A stretch of DNA of 64,000 nt, from IMG/VR virus record IMGVR_UViG_3300027668_000012, positions 1 through 64,000 of that record; one strand, written 5' to 3'. The notes beneath the pieces are model-generated. The model was not told the origin of the DNA. It worked only from the letters and a program-made list of their open reading frames with translations, and did no database searches. Position numbers and translations under genes: made by a program. The stretch comes from a virus. Positions 17,044-26,974 of the stretch are shown one piece after another (within the stretch, counting starts at the first letter, position 1; every line of letters starts with the position of its first letter).

Positions 17044-18033
17044 ATGACTAGGCAAAACATATCGATTGGAGCGGCTGCTAATGACGGCACAGGCGAAACT
17101 TTACGTTCTGCTGGTACTAAAATTAATTCCAATTTTGTAGAACTTTTTCAGAAATTAGGCGGAGACAGTGATGTTCTTTCGGCTGGTATCACTCTGACTT
17201 CAAACTCTATTGTCTTTGAAGGCGCATCTGCCGATAGCTTTGAAACAACATTACTTGTAACAGACCCGACTGCTGACAGAACAATAACAATACCCGATGC
17301 TGGTGGCACTGTAACATTAGATACAGGAACTTCAACGCTAACAAATAAGACTTTGACTTCTCCTGTCATAACAACACCACAAATTAATGACACGTCTGCC
17401 GATCACCAGTATGTGTTTGCTGTAAGTGAATTGAGTGCTGATAGGACTGTGACTTTACCTTTGTTGGCTGGAAATGATACGTTTGCTTTTGCTGGGTTTG
17501 CACAGACATTTACTAACAAGACTTTGACATCTCCTGTAATAAACACAGGTAAGTATGGCACGTCTTTAAATGACACTAATGGTAATGAGTTAGTTAAAGT
17601 AACTGCAACAGGTTCAGCAGTTAATGAAGTAACATTAGCCAATGCCGCAACAGGTAATAGTCCTACGATTATTGCAAGTGGTGGTGATACTAATGTTAAT
17701 GTTACAATTGGTGGTAAGGGTACTGGTTCTGCTGTACTTAATAAGCACGCAATCACATCTGCAACAATAACTGCAAATGGTGCGGCCTCTGCAACAGTAG
17801 GCTATATAATCTGTAATAAAGGTTCTGCATTAGCAGTGTCTTTAGCCGATGGTACAACAGTCGGTGAATCTAAAATATTTACAAACAAAGGAGCTGGAGT
17901 AGCTACTGTAACCCCTGCAAATTATGCACAGGGTTCTACATTTGCGCTAGCTCAATATGACGGCGCAACAGTTATCTGGGATGGTGCTAATTGGTATCTC
18001 GTTGGTAATCAATCAAGCGTTACAGTAGCTTAA
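17044..18033 (+). CDS. tail fibre-like virion structural protein
   Basis: 329 residues rich in Thr/Ser/Gly/Ala. The start NISIGAAANDGTGETLRSAG recurs at the N-terminus of many marine phage fibre or virion proteins. Two TNKTLTSPVI segments (near residues 101 and 158) are short repeats also seen in fibre shafts. The C-terminus (QYDGATVIWDGANWYLVGNQ) looks like a small beta tip. Probably a trimeric appendage or baseplate decoration; attachment partner unknown. No enzymatic motif. Confidence 0.65.
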   Translation: MTRQNISIGAAANDGTGETLRSAGTKINSNFVELFQKLGGDSDVLSAGITLTSNSIVFEGASADSFETTLLVTDPTADRTITIPDAGGTVTLDTGTSTLTNKTLTSPVITTPQINDTSADHQYVFAVSELSADRTVTLPLLAGNDTFAFAGFAQTFTNKTLTSPVINTGKYGTSLNDTNGNELVKVTATGSAVNEVTLANAATGNSPTIIASGGDTNVNVTIGGKGTGSAVLNKHAITSATITANGAASATVGYIICNKGSALAVSLADGTTVGESKIFTNKGAGVATVTPANYAQGSTFALAQYDGATVIWDGANWYLVGNQSSVTVA

Positions 18034-18045
18034 TAGGAAAAACAA

Positions 18046-19395
18046 ATGACAGGCATTATTACTGACAGTTTAAAAAGGGTACTTCTTGATAGTCTTATCG
18101 CAGAAGTTGGAACAACAGCAGCATCTTATTATATCGGTATAGGTAACTCTATCGATTGGGATAGTTCAGACACAGCTCCAACACCTGTTAATACTTTAAG
18201 AGAAGAACGTAATTTAAGATTGCAACTTCAATCAATTAAATCTGGTGAAGACGTTTCTTATGTTGTTCCTAGAAATAACTGGACAGCTGGTACACTTTAT
18301 GATGGTTGGGACGATAACATAGCTTCGCATCCTACTACACCATACTTTGTTATCACAGACGATAATGCAGTGTATATTTGCCTACAACAAGGTAAAGACT
18401 CGACTGGTGCGGCTGTAGCATCTACTGTAGAACCAACTGGCTCTGCAACATCATCATTCTTATTAGCCGATGGTTACACTTGGAAATTCCTTTACACCCT
18501 TTCTGCTACAGACGCAAACAAGTTTCTTTCTGCAAACTTTGTTCCTGTAAAATTGATTGGGACAACAGACAGTTCGTCAGCGGCGGCTTTAGTAGAACAA
18601 AAGGGCGTACAGACAGCGGCAATATCAGGTCAAATCGGTAGTATTCGTGTTGTATCTGGTGGTACTGGTTATTCATCAATTCCTACAGTCACAGTAGTTG
18701 GTGATGGTGACAGTTGTACAGCCACGGCAATTATAAGTGGTGGCGCAGTCGTAGACATCCTATTAGATTCAAATGGTACTGGTGGCATTAGACACGGACA
18801 TGATTTCACTAAAGCTACTATAACATTCGGTGCTGGTTCTGCTACGGCACGTGCTGTACTTTCTCCTAATAAGGGTTTTGGTGCAAACGCTTTAAATGAC
18901 CTTAGAGCAAAGGCTGTTATGTTCAATACAAAACCAGCTGGCAATGAAACAAACACATTTATAACTGATAATGATTTCCGTCAAGTAGCTTTAATTAAAA
19001 ATCCATTAGTCCCTACAACTGATTCCGACTTTACAGCGGCATCTGGATTTGCTCTTAAAAGTTTATTAGTAGCATCACAGACGACAGCATTCACTCCTGA
19101 TAATACTATCTTAGGTGGGTCTTCTGGTGCTAAAGCATACGTTGATACATATAGCACATCGACTAAGATAATACGTTACCATCAGACAGAGGACACAGGC
19201 TTTACTGCATTTACAACTGCCGAAGCCTTGACTGAGACAGATGGTAATGGTGCTGGAACACTAGATAGTGCAAGTACATGGACAACTCCAAACATTAACA
19301 TAAATTCAGGTGAAGTGTTGTATGTTGAAAATAGAGCCGCTATTACTAGAGCCACAGACCAAACCGAAGATATTAAAATCGTAATTCAATTGTAA
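18046..19395 (+). CDS. 8: baseplate wedge subunit gp8
   Basis: 449 residues (T4: 334). Several separated blocks match T4 gp8 in order: YIGIGNSIDW near the N-terminus, VVPRNNW, GYTWKFLYTL, FRQVALIKNPL and the C-terminal SGEVLYVENRAAITRATDQT. Extra length comes from a Gly/Ser-rich insert around residues 195-290 (GGTGYSSIPTVTVVGDG), which resembles a repeated beta module. gp8 dimerises in the wedge and contacts gp7, gp10 and gp6 in T4. Confidence 0.88.
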   Translation: MTGIITDSLKRVLLDSLIAEVGTTAASYYIGIGNSIDWDSSDTAPTPVNTLREERNLRLQLQSIKSGEDVSYVVPRNNWTAGTLYDGWDDNIASHPTTPYFVITDDNAVYICLQQGKDSTGAAVASTVEPTGSATSSFLLADGYTWKFLYTLSATDANKFLSANFVPVKLIGTTDSSSAAALVEQKGVQTAAISGQIGSIRVVSGGTGYSSIPTVTVVGDGDSCTATAIISGGAVVDILLDSNGTGGIRHGHDFTKATITFGAGSATARAVLSPNKGFGANALNDLRAKAVMFNTKPAGNETNTFITDNDFRQVALIKNPLVPTTDSDFTAASGFALKSLLVASQTTAFTPDNTILGGSSGAKAYVDTYSTSTKIIRYHQTEDTGFTAFTTAEALTETDGNGAGTLDSASTWTTPNININSGEVLYVENRAAITRATDQTEDIKIVIQL

Positions 19396-19407
19396 GAAGA
19401 GAAAATA

Positions 19408-22400
19408 ATGGTAAGCAACGTTACAAGCACCAGCTTTAGTCAGACATACAGAGATGATTTCGCAGACAGCGATAATTATCACAGAATACTTTTTAATTCG
19501 GGTTCAGCACTTCAAGCAAGAGAGTTAACCCAACTTCAAACGATTATTCAAAGAGAAGCAGAGCAACATGCTCGTTTTGTATTTAAAGAAGGTGCGCCTG
19601 TCCATTCGGGTGGTATTCAATTAGATACAAGATTTGAATTTGGTAAACTAGATACTACTACATATGCTTTACCTACAACGTTCTCTGCTTTAATCGGTGA
19701 AATTTTTACTGGACAAACATCTACTATTAAAGTTCGCATTGTTGAAATCAAAGCAGCGGCTGATGGTGACCCTGCAACAATCTTTGTTGAGTATGTAAAT
19801 AACAATTCAATTTCTGGTACCACCACACCTGTTCGTTTAACACCAGGTGAAGTTATCAATGGCGATGTCAGTGGAACAAACTTACAAGTACAATCTACTA
19901 ATACTACTGCAAATCCAGCTGTTGGGCGTGGTACAAGGCTCTCGGTAAAAGAATCAGTATTCTTCGTAAGCGGTCACTTCGTTCAGTCTAATGCGCAAAG
20001 CATTGTTATTTCTAAGTATTCAAGTACACCTACGGCTGTAGTTGGTTTTACTGTTTCAGAACAAGTTGTTAAAGCGGCTGATGATACTGCACTTTACGAC
20101 AATTCAACAGACACACCAAACTTGACTGCTCCTGGTGCAGACAGATATAAGATTACATTAGCACTGGCATTACAAGCTAATGTTTCTGCTGGTACTACAT
20201 TCATTCCATCCTTTGATATTGTCAATGGATTAATGGCGGCTGTTAAGTCTGCTGGTGATAGGAGCTTGAGTGTCGTAGGCGACATCTTGGCTCAAAGGAC
20301 ATTCGAAGAGTCTGGTAACTATACAGTTAAGCCATTCATAATAAAAACCCAAGCCAACGATTCTGATGCAACTAAACTTGATATAACAATCAATGCTGGT
20401 ATTGCTTATGTAAAAGGTAAAAGGTTCGAATCTTATAACCCAATACGAATTCCTATTGACAAGCCAAGAACAACTACTACAGTAAACAATGATGTTGTTG
20501 CCTCAGAGTATGGTAATTACATTTTATCTTTGACTAAGTTAGGCTTGCCAAACATTACAACTATGGCTAATGTCAATTTAAGATCGGCTGTTACTCATGG
20601 TGGTGCAACTATTGGTACGGCTAGAATAAGGTCTATTGAGAAATTTGGTTTGTATTATAGAATATACATCTTTGATGTTGTAATGGCTTCGGCTAAACAG
20701 TTTAGTGCTGTTAGAAGTATAGGTCTTAGCACTACTAACTATGCTGATCTTGTTCTTGAAAATAGTGTTGCTGTAATAAAAGACACTTCTAATAATAACT
20801 TATTGTTCCCTTTATCAGGTATCAGACCTTCTGCCATAACTGACATATCATTGACGACACAAAGACGTTTCACTGGTACTGCAGCGGCTAACGCTACATT
20901 GGCTCTTTCATTGTCTGCAACAGGCGAGACTTTTGCCAACTCTACAAATTGGTTACTATCAACAGATTCTTCTGGTGTAGAAAGTGCGATTACTGTGACT
21001 GCTGGTGGTAACGGAACTACAGGTGTTACATTAGGAACGCTTCAAAAATCTTCTGCTGTTTCATTGTTAGCCTATGTCAACAAAGGTGCTGCCACAGTAA
21101 AAACTAAAGCATTAACAAATAGAACGGCTACTATTTCTCCTGAAAGTGACGACACAGTTCAGCTAGAGCGTGGTGACATATTTAGAATTAATGAAGTACG
21201 AGATGCTACATCTGCTGGTAATGTCATTACAGACTATTATGTACTTGACAATGGACAAAGAGATAACTTCTATTCGGAAGGCATTCTAACATTACGTGCT
21301 GGCTTTTCTGCTCCAAGCGGTGATGTTTATGTTAACTTTGATCACTTTGCACACGGAGCTGGCGGAGACTTCTTTGCTGTAAATTCTTACACTGGTCAAG
21401 TTGAATATGAAGACATTCCATCATACAGACAAAAGAATGGTGAGACTGTTTCTTTAAGAGACGTATTAGACTTTAGACCTTTACGTGCTAACACTGCATC
21501 TGACTTTACTTCAACTGGTGCGGTAACTGTAGAAATTCCAGCTAACACTGATCTTATTACTACAGACATTGCTTACTATCTTGGTCAAGGTTACAGAATT
21601 GTATTGAATAAAGCAGGCACATTTGAAGCGGTTGCTGGTGAAAGGTCATTATTTCCTATACACCCATCCGTTCCTGATAATGCAATGGAACTTGCTAGAC
21701 TATCTATAAATCCTTACACATTGAATGATAGCGATGTATCTATGACGTATGTTGATAACAGACGTTACACTATGAGAGATATATCTGATCTTGAAACACG
21801 TATGGACAAGATTGAAGAAATTACTACATTAAACATGCTTGAGCTAGAAACTGCTACTTTAGAAGTTCTTGACTCGGCTGGTGTTAATCGTCTAAAAGTT
21901 GGCCTAACTGCCGACAACTTTACAGACCACTCACAAAGTTTAAGAACTGCATTAGATTATCGTGCATCTACTGATGTATTCAATAGAGAATTAAGACCAT
22001 CATTTGTTGCAAACAGTTCTGAACTTGTTTATGACTCTGATGCTTCTGATCGTGTGTCCTTAATAGGCGATACAGTATACCCTCTTTATGAAGAAGTTGT
22101 ATATGCTTCAAATACTCAGGCATCCAGTGCAACATCAGTAAACGCATTTAACTTAGGTGTGACTATTGGGCATATTAAAATGTCACCATCTACTGATACA
22201 TGGTTCGACACCTCTCGTTTACCTGCTAAGATTGTTGACGGCGGAACAAAGCTAGACCCAGCAAACACTTCCTTGTGGAATGATTGGGGCTTTAACTGGT
22301 CAGGTGTACAAGCAGATTCATTAAAAGCCGGTTACTCTGAAAGTAAGACTTCAAAGAATGGTCGAACGACTTCTACTGTAACAAGTACAATTGTCAAGAG

Positions 22401-23070
22401 TGAAACAGTCGTGACATCAATGGCAGACGAAATACTTTATGAAACATCTATTCAATACCAAAGAGAACGATTTATATTCTTTAAAGCGCAAGGCTTGAGA
22501 CCTAATACTCGTTACTTCCCATTCTATGACGAAACTGATATTTCTGCTTTTGTTCAAACAGGTTCAGGAAAGTTCCAATACTTTGCGGCACAAGCGACTA
22601 ATTCTAATTATCTTGATCCTGGTGATAAGTACATCAATGAAACAGAATTCCCACCTACTTTAGGCGGTAAGACTGCATCCATATTATCAGATGCTAATGG
22701 TGCAATTGAAGGTATTATCTTTGTGCCAAATAAGAATGCAACTAAATTCTTAACAGGAACAAGACAATTTACGCTTATAGATATTAGTGAGCTAAATAGA
22801 GTTAACGCAACATCATACGCATCGTCTGACTTTGTTTCAACTGGTACTATGCAACATTATCAAGAAGATATTAAACACACTAGAAGGCACGCTATTCAAA
22901 CAACAGTTCAAACTACACAAGATCCTAGTTACAACAACACTAGTTCTGGCGATAACGACCATCGTGATTTTGCTGGAAATGGGGCCAGTTATGATGATGG
23001 TGAGATAGGCGGTACAGATAAGTATGATGCTGTCAAAGCTGCAGCACATTACAGCACCAAGTGGGATTAA
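19408..23070 (+). CDS. large virion structural protein, DUF4815-like
   Basis: 1220 residues, the second largest gene here. The N-terminus FNSGSALQARELTQLQTIIQ (about residues 28-47) is the DUF4815 hallmark found in T4-like marine phages just after gp8. Beta-rich with a helix-forming segment near 790-820 (ISDLETRMDKIEEITTLNML). Likely an outer wedge or long baseplate protein taking the place of T4 gp7/gp10. The acidic, His/Asp-rich C-terminus may be exposed. Role inferred from order and size. Confidence 0.7.
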   Translation: MVSNVTSTSFSQTYRDDFADSDNYHRILFNSGSALQARELTQLQTIIQREAEQHARFVFKEGAPVHSGGIQLDTRFEFGKLDTTTYALPTTFSALIGEIFTGQTSTIKVRIVEIKAAADGDPATIFVEYVNNNSISGTTTPVRLTPGEVINGDVSGTNLQVQSTNTTANPAVGRGTRLSVKESVFFVSGHFVQSNAQSIVISKYSSTPTAVVGFTVSEQVVKAADDTALYDNSTDTPNLTAPGADRYKITLALALQANVSAGTTFIPSFDIVNGLMAAVKSAGDRSLSVVGDILAQRTFEESGNYTVKPFIIKTQANDSDATKLDITINAGIAYVKGKRFESYNPIRIPIDKPRTTTTVNNDVVASEYGNYILSLTKLGLPNITTMANVNLRSAVTHGGATIGTARIRSIEKFGLYYRIYIFDVVMASAKQFSAVRSIGLSTTNYADLVLENSVAVIKDTSNNNLLFPLSGIRPSAITDISLTTQRRFTGTAAANATLALSLSATGETFANSTNWLLSTDSSGVESAITVTAGGNGTTGVTLGTLQKSSAVSLLAYVNKGAATVKTKALTNRTATISPESDDTVQLERGDIFRINEVRDATSAGNVITDYYVLDNGQRDNFYSEGILTLRAGFSAPSGDVYVNFDHFAHGAGGDFFAVNSYTGQVEYEDIPSYRQKNGETVSLRDVLDFRPLRANTASDFTSTGAVTVEIPANTDLITTDIAYYLGQGYRIVLNKAGTFEAVAGERSLFPIHPSVPDNAMELARLSINPYTLNDSDVSMTYVDNRRYTMRDISDLETRMDKIEEITTLNMLELETATLEVLDSAGVNRLKVGLTADNFTDHSQSLRTALDYRASTDVFNRELRPSFVANSSELVYDSDASDRVSLIGDTVYPLYEEVVYASNTQASSATSVNAFNLGVTIGHIKMSPSTDTWFDTSRLPAKIVDGGTKLDPANTSLWNDWGFNWSGVQADSLKAGYSESKTSKNGRTTSTVTSTIVKSETVVTSMADEILYETSIQYQRERFIFFKAQGLRPNTRYFPFYDETDISAFVQTGSGKFQYFAAQATNSNYLDPGDKYINETEFPPTLGGKTASILSDANGAIEGIIFVPNKNATKFLTGTRQFTLIDISELNRVNATSYASSDFVSTGTMQHYQEDIKHTRRHAIQTTVQTTQDPSYNNTSSGDNDHRDFAGNGASYDDGEIGGTDKYDAVKAAAHYSTKWD

Positions 23071-23112
23071 TAAACTAAAAAATTATGGTAAAAACACTTA
23101 AAGGACTAATAA

Positions 23113-24714
23113 ATGTCATCTACTTCTGAATTAATCCAACCGATTGCCCAAACGTTTAGGGTCAATCAGGTTTCAGGAATATACATAACTAAAATAGGTA
23201 TCTATTTTGCAACTAAAGCGGCAGATGCAGACTATCCTGTTCAACTTAGTATAAGACCTACTGTTAATGGTGTTCCTGATTCTAGTAAGATAATCGAAAA
23301 CAGTGTCTCTTTTAAAGCGGCAAGTGACATAACTGTGTCTGCTACAGCGGCTACAGAAACAACTTTCACTTTTGAAGAACCAGTATACCTTGAAGGTGGC
23401 AAAGACTTTGCTATTTGCATACAATCAAATGCTCTTGGTAATGCATATCAAGTGTGGACTGCTAAGTTAGGTGACTTCAAACTAGGTTCAACAACAGAAA
23501 GACTTCAAACAGATCCATACGCAGGCATATTCTTTAAGTCTGCTAATGGTAGAGTATTTGAAGCGGATCAGACTCGTGATTTAACTTTTAAAGTATATAG
23601 AGCCAACTTCACAGGCACTAACGCATTAGTAAGATTTAATGCGGCTCCGCCACCTGTAAAATCATTAACAAGTAATCCGTTTCTATTTGCGGCAAGTGAT
23701 GCAACTGTTACTGTTGCACATCCTAACCACGGCTTTCAAGTAAATGACGTCGTACATATATCTTCTGACTCAAGTGGGTTAGATTCTGCTACTAGCATCA
23801 ATGGTGTTTTAGGTGCAAGTATCTTAGGATCAAGAGCTGTTACTCACATTGATGGTACTGGCTATAAATTTGAAATGGACAGTTCGGCAGACTCAGCTAT
23901 ATTCGGTGGTGGTAATAGCATCCTTGCTACACAACAATATATCATAGATAGCTTTAAGCCTAATATTGAAATACTTCAACCAAATGGCACAAATCATCGC
24001 ATGGTAGCTGGTCTAACAACTTCTAAATCTTTTGGTGGTGGTGAAACTGCTTATGGGACTTTACCTAAACACGCAACAGCAAACAAAATGGATACGTTCT
24101 TAAATTCTCCAGCTGTTATTGCGACTGCTGTTAGAGACACAGCCCTTACTAGGTCTTCTTATACTATTGATTTGGAGTTAGTGACAACAAGTTCATATGC
24201 GGCTCCTTCTGTAGACTTACAAAGAGCTTCTGTTATATCAGTCCACAACATTATTGATAATCCAGATTCAGCGGCAACAACTGGATTTAACGTCCCATTA
24301 AGCTATGTAGCTGAGACAGTTGCAAACTTTGGATCTACCTTGGCTAAACACATATCAATACCTGTTTTATTAGCTGAACCTGCAACTGGTATTAAAGTCC
24401 TTGTTGATGTCAATAGACCTCAGGGTACAGACTTTGATCTTTTCTATAAAGTGTTAGATGCTGGTGGTGACGTAAGCATTGAAGACACTGCTTGGATAGA
24501 GGCATCAAAAGTAGAACCTGATTCAAATCATAATACGCTTCCTATTGATACAAATTATAACGTATTCAGAGAGTATAAATATGTCATAGGTGGAACATAT
24601 CAAGGAGACCTTGCACCATTTACTACTTACCAAATTAAAATAGTAATGCGTTCAACATCGTCAACAGACGTACCTAGATTTAAAGCGTTAAGAACTATTG
24701 CATTAGGCACATAA
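23113..24714 (+). CDS. virion structural protein (baseplate/fibre network)
   Basis: 533 residues, beta-rich. The N-terminal domain (LIQPIAQTFRVNQVSGIYIT, residues 7-26, then VYLEGGKDFAICIQSN) resembles a jelly-roll type domain seen in structural proteins of marine T4-like phages, including the C-terminal part of DUF4815 proteins. No enzyme motif. It lies behind the DUF4815-like gene without a late promoter of its own and overlaps the next small gene by one base, so it is likely made together with it and used in the outer baseplate. Confidence 0.6.
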   Translation: MSSTSELIQPIAQTFRVNQVSGIYITKIGIYFATKAADADYPVQLSIRPTVNGVPDSSKIIENSVSFKAASDITVSATAATETTFTFEEPVYLEGGKDFAICIQSNALGNAYQVWTAKLGDFKLGSTTERLQTDPYAGIFFKSANGRVFEADQTRDLTFKVYRANFTGTNALVRFNAAPPPVKSLTSNPFLFAASDATVTVAHPNHGFQVNDVVHISSDSSGLDSATSINGVLGASILGSRAVTHIDGTGYKFEMDSSADSAIFGGGNSILATQQYIIDSFKPNIEILQPNGTNHRMVAGLTTSKSFGGGETAYGTLPKHATANKMDTFLNSPAVIATAVRDTALTRSSYTIDLELVTTSSYAAPSVDLQRASVISVHNIIDNPDSAATTGFNVPLSYVAETVANFGSTLAKHISIPVLLAEPATGIKVLVDVNRPQGTDFDLFYKVLDAGGDVSIEDTAWIEASKVEPDSNHNTLPIDTNYNVFREYKYVIGGTYQGDLAPFTTYQIKIVMRSTSSTDVPRFKALRTIALGT

Positions 24715-24929
24715 TGGATTTAGTGAAGGTAGAAGGTCATAGCGGATTAGCAAGAGATAAAAATACAGGTGCTATAATTAATATAAATAGCACTGAGATC
24801 AATCGCATTAAGAACCTCAGGGTAAACCAAAGAGAGACTAAGGCGGCTGAAAGGGAAGAAATTAACCAGCTTAAAAGTGATGTAAAAGATATTAAAATGA
24901 TGTTAAGCCAGATTATAGAGAAGTTATGA
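24714..24929 (+). CDS. small coiled-coil protein (71 aa)
   Basis: 71 residues. The N-terminal half has GHSGLARDKNTGAIININ, a motif recurring in small proteins of marine T4-like phages; the C-terminal half is a predicted coiled coil with heptad spacing (EEINQLKSDVKDIKMMLSQI). Starts on the last base of the preceding stop. Probably a minor structural or chaperone-like helper for the fibre genes around it; no direct evidence. Confidence 0.6.
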   Translation: MDLVKVEGHSGLARDKNTGAIININSTEINRIKNLRVNQRETKAAEREEINQLKSDVKDIKMMLSQIIEKL

Positions 24930-24930
24930 C

Positions 24931-25251
24931 ATGTCATTAATCAACGTTGATCTTTCAACTACAATTGCTAGTTGGAGAGATAAAACAAATCAACTTGGAA
25001 TATTGCAAGGTGATCTTACATCTTTGACGGACTCTGCAACATCACTTGTTGTTGCTGTTAATAAAGTCCACTCAGATGTTGATAGTGATGTATTATCATT
25101 AAGGACTAATTTTTATGGTGATAGTGGTGGAGTTCTTTCATTGGCATCTTTGACTACTACAAACAAAACATCGCTGGTAAGCTCTGTTAATGAGTTGAAT
25201 AGACGATTACCAAATGTGTATAACGCAGCTGGTACTTTACTGAACACATAA
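24931..25251 (+). CDS. small fibre-associated protein with shared C-terminal motif
   Basis: 106 residues, helical and coiled-coil-like (heptads in LTDSATSLVVAVNKVHSDVD). It ends PNVYNAAGTLLNT; the large fibre at 32418-36296 ends INVYNAAGNLLN, so the two proteins share a terminal tag. Such a tag could be a docking or trimerisation signal. The protein is otherwise unrecognised. Located one base after the coiled-coil gene. Confidence 0.6.
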   Translation: MSLINVDLSTTIASWRDKTNQLGILQGDLTSLTDSATSLVVAVNKVHSDVDSDVLSLRTNFYGDSGGVLSLASLTTTNKTSLVSSVNELNRRLPNVYNAAGTLLNT

Positions 25252-25261
25252 GGAATAAAAG

Positions 25262-26467
25262 ATGAGTGTCCCAATTAAATTAAGTGATACCAATGGTAAC
25301 TTGAAAGAGATGACCACGACTGAGGAAGCATATCTTTCGTATCAAGCTGGATTACATCTTGCCGCACAAGCTCAAACTGCTGTAGCCGCTTTAACAACAT
25401 CTAATTCAAGTTCTACTAATATAGGAACGTACTCAAACACATTCTTCAACCAAGCAATTGGCACACATCCAGGTTCTGGTATCAGTACAGGTACAACTAA
25501 TACAGTTCTATTTCAAAAGTCTGGTTCTGTAGCAACTAATGGTGGCGATTTTCACAGACCTATAACGTGGGATGATGATAACACCGCAACAGATGAATTC
25601 ACAGATGCAAATATGAATACGCTTTTAGCTCGTTTGTCTGCTGTGGTATTCGCAGGCAATTATCCAGGCACTTACAAGTTAGCCTCGTCTACTCCTGGTT
25701 CAGATTACGACGAACATTTGGCAGACGTCTTTACTGACACACAAGCATCAAATGGTAGCACAATCACACATAGTATTTGGCAACGTCAAACAATGACGGC
25801 TCCTACAGCAGTTCGTCCTGTCAAGATAAAAAATGACGATTCAAGCTTCGATGGTCTACAAGAAATGGACGATGCAGAAATTAAACATACATTCGGTACT
25901 TGGTTACGAAAGTACACAATGGCGGCGGCAAATAATGTTGGTGCATATCAATTAAGATCATCTGCTAATGGTGTACCATCTGCAACTGGAACTTGGCAAG
26001 CACAAGGTACAGCAACAGATACAAAGAAAACAACTTCAGATGTAACCTACTCAGCAGATTATTCTGGGACTTATGCTGGTACCTACTCAGCAGATTATTC
26101 TGGTACTTACTCAGCTACTTACTCAGCAGATTATTCTGGTACTTATGCTGGTACTTACTCAGCAGGTTATGTAAATCCAAATGGTGCAAACTTTCAAAGA
26201 GTGCGTACAGTTATTTATTATGAAGGCGGTGGTCAACAATTCCAGTATGTGGCAAACTTCTTAGGTGCGGCAACGTTTACTGGTAACTATGTTGGTAACT
26301 ACACTGGTGCTTATACTGGTAACTATGTTGGCAACTACACTGGTGCTTATACTGGTAACTACGTTGGCAACTACACTGGTGCTTATACTGGTAACTATGC
26401 AGGCGAAACTATTGGTTCTGGCGTTGGTACAATTGAAACATATACTTTGTATGTACGTAAAGCTTAA
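25262..26467 (+). CDS. repeat-rich virion structural protein with YxGxY-type arrays
   Basis: 401 residues. Residues ~1-260 are a mixed domain. Then two tandem arrays of 12-residue units: YSADYSGTYAGT-like (three units plus a partial, codons from 26048) and TGNYVGNYTGAY-like (three units plus a partial, from 26279), separated by a ~35-residue spacer. The Tyr/Gly/Thr pattern with period 4 suggests stacked beta structure, as in fibre shafts. It may be an appendage or tip whose length varies by unit number. No enzyme motif. Confidence 0.65.
   Translation: MSVPIKLSDTNGNLKEMTTTEEAYLSYQAGLHLAAQAQTAVAALTTSNSSSTNIGTYSNTFFNQAIGTHPGSGISTGTTNTVLFQKSGSVATNGGDFHRPITWDDDNTATDEFTDANMNTLLARLSAVVFAGNYPGTYKLASSTPGSDYDEHLADVFTDTQASNGSTITHSIWQRQTMTAPTAVRPVKIKNDDSSFDGLQEMDDAEIKHTFGTWLRKYTMAAANNVGAYQLRSSANGVPSATGTWQAQGTATDTKKTTSDVTYSADYSGTYAGTYSADYSGTYSATYSADYSGTYAGTYSAGYVNPNGANFQRVRTVIYYEGGGQQFQYVANFLGAATFTGNYVGNYTGAYTGNYVGNYTGAYTGNYVGNYTGAYTGNYAGETIGSGVGTIETYTLYVRKA
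26048..26170 (+). repeat. tandem repeat 1, 36-bp unit, in frame
   Basis: Three full 36-base units (12 codons each) beginning TACTCAGCAGATTATTCTGG at 26048, 26084 and 26120, plus a partial fourth. Units differ at a few, partly silent, sites. Confidence 0.9.
26279..26404 (+). repeat. tandem repeat 2, 36-bp unit, in frame
   Basis: Three 36-base units beginning ACTGGTAACTA at 26279, 26315 and 26351, plus a partial fourth. Same period as repeat 1 but a different sequence, and nearly identical between units, implying recent expansion. Confidence 0.9.
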
Positions 26468-26515
26468 ATGTGTTATAATAACTGATATATATAATTAAAA
26501 GTAATGGAGAATACT

Positions 26516-26974
26516 ATGAATAATCGCACTTGGGATAAAAAGTCCTTTTGGGAAAGTTATGATCAAAATAGAATAACAACAATTTTAACGATTGTCGATG
26601 AGAATGAAAATTCTACTACTCAACAACTTACTGTAAATAAATTTGATGTTGATGGAAATGAAAATCCAGACTTTAAAGAAGTTCTTGATGCTATAACTTT
26701 TGAAGCAATCACTGCCAACACTAACGAACGTAACGAAAAGAAATTAGTTGAACGCACTGAAGCAGAACAAGCAAGATTAGAAAGAGCAAGAGCAAAAGAC
26801 CTTCAACAACTATTTGAAGCTAAGATTTCTGCTTTCGAGATAGACGCTATTAAAAATTCTACTAATAGAGTTTTAAAATCTAAATTAAGAAAAGCTCAAA
26901 ACGTCGTTGAAGTTAATGTATATTGTATGATGATTGTGATGGAAGTATTAAATAATGAAAACGGAACCGACTAA
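26516..26974 (+). CDS. hypothetical protein, coiled-coil C-terminal half
   Basis: 152 residues, unrecognised. The start at 26516 is chosen over an ATG at 26504 because GGAG lies 6 bases before it. The N-terminal ~75 residues look like a small globular domain (TTILTIVDENEN, QQLTVNKFDVDGNENP), followed by a long Glu/Arg/Lys-rich helix (about 85-120). It ends inside the start of the first glycosyltransferase. Possibly a fibre chaperone, by position only. Confidence 0.55.
   Translation: MNNRTWDKKSFWESYDQNRITTILTIVDENENSTTQQLTVNKFDVDGNENPDFKEVLDAITFEAITANTNERNEKKLVERTEAEQARLERARAKDLQQLFEAKISAFEIDAIKNSTNRVLKSKLRKAQNVVEVNVYCMMIVMEVLNNENGTD

Noticed and set aside
26048-26404. CRISPR-like array
   Set aside because: Units are contiguous without spacers, in frame, and encode a Tyr/Gly repeat protein.
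26468-26503. TATAAT-like boxes before the gene at 26516
   Set aside because: No acceptable -35 at 16-18 bp and not an exact late box; the gap is simply AT-rich.
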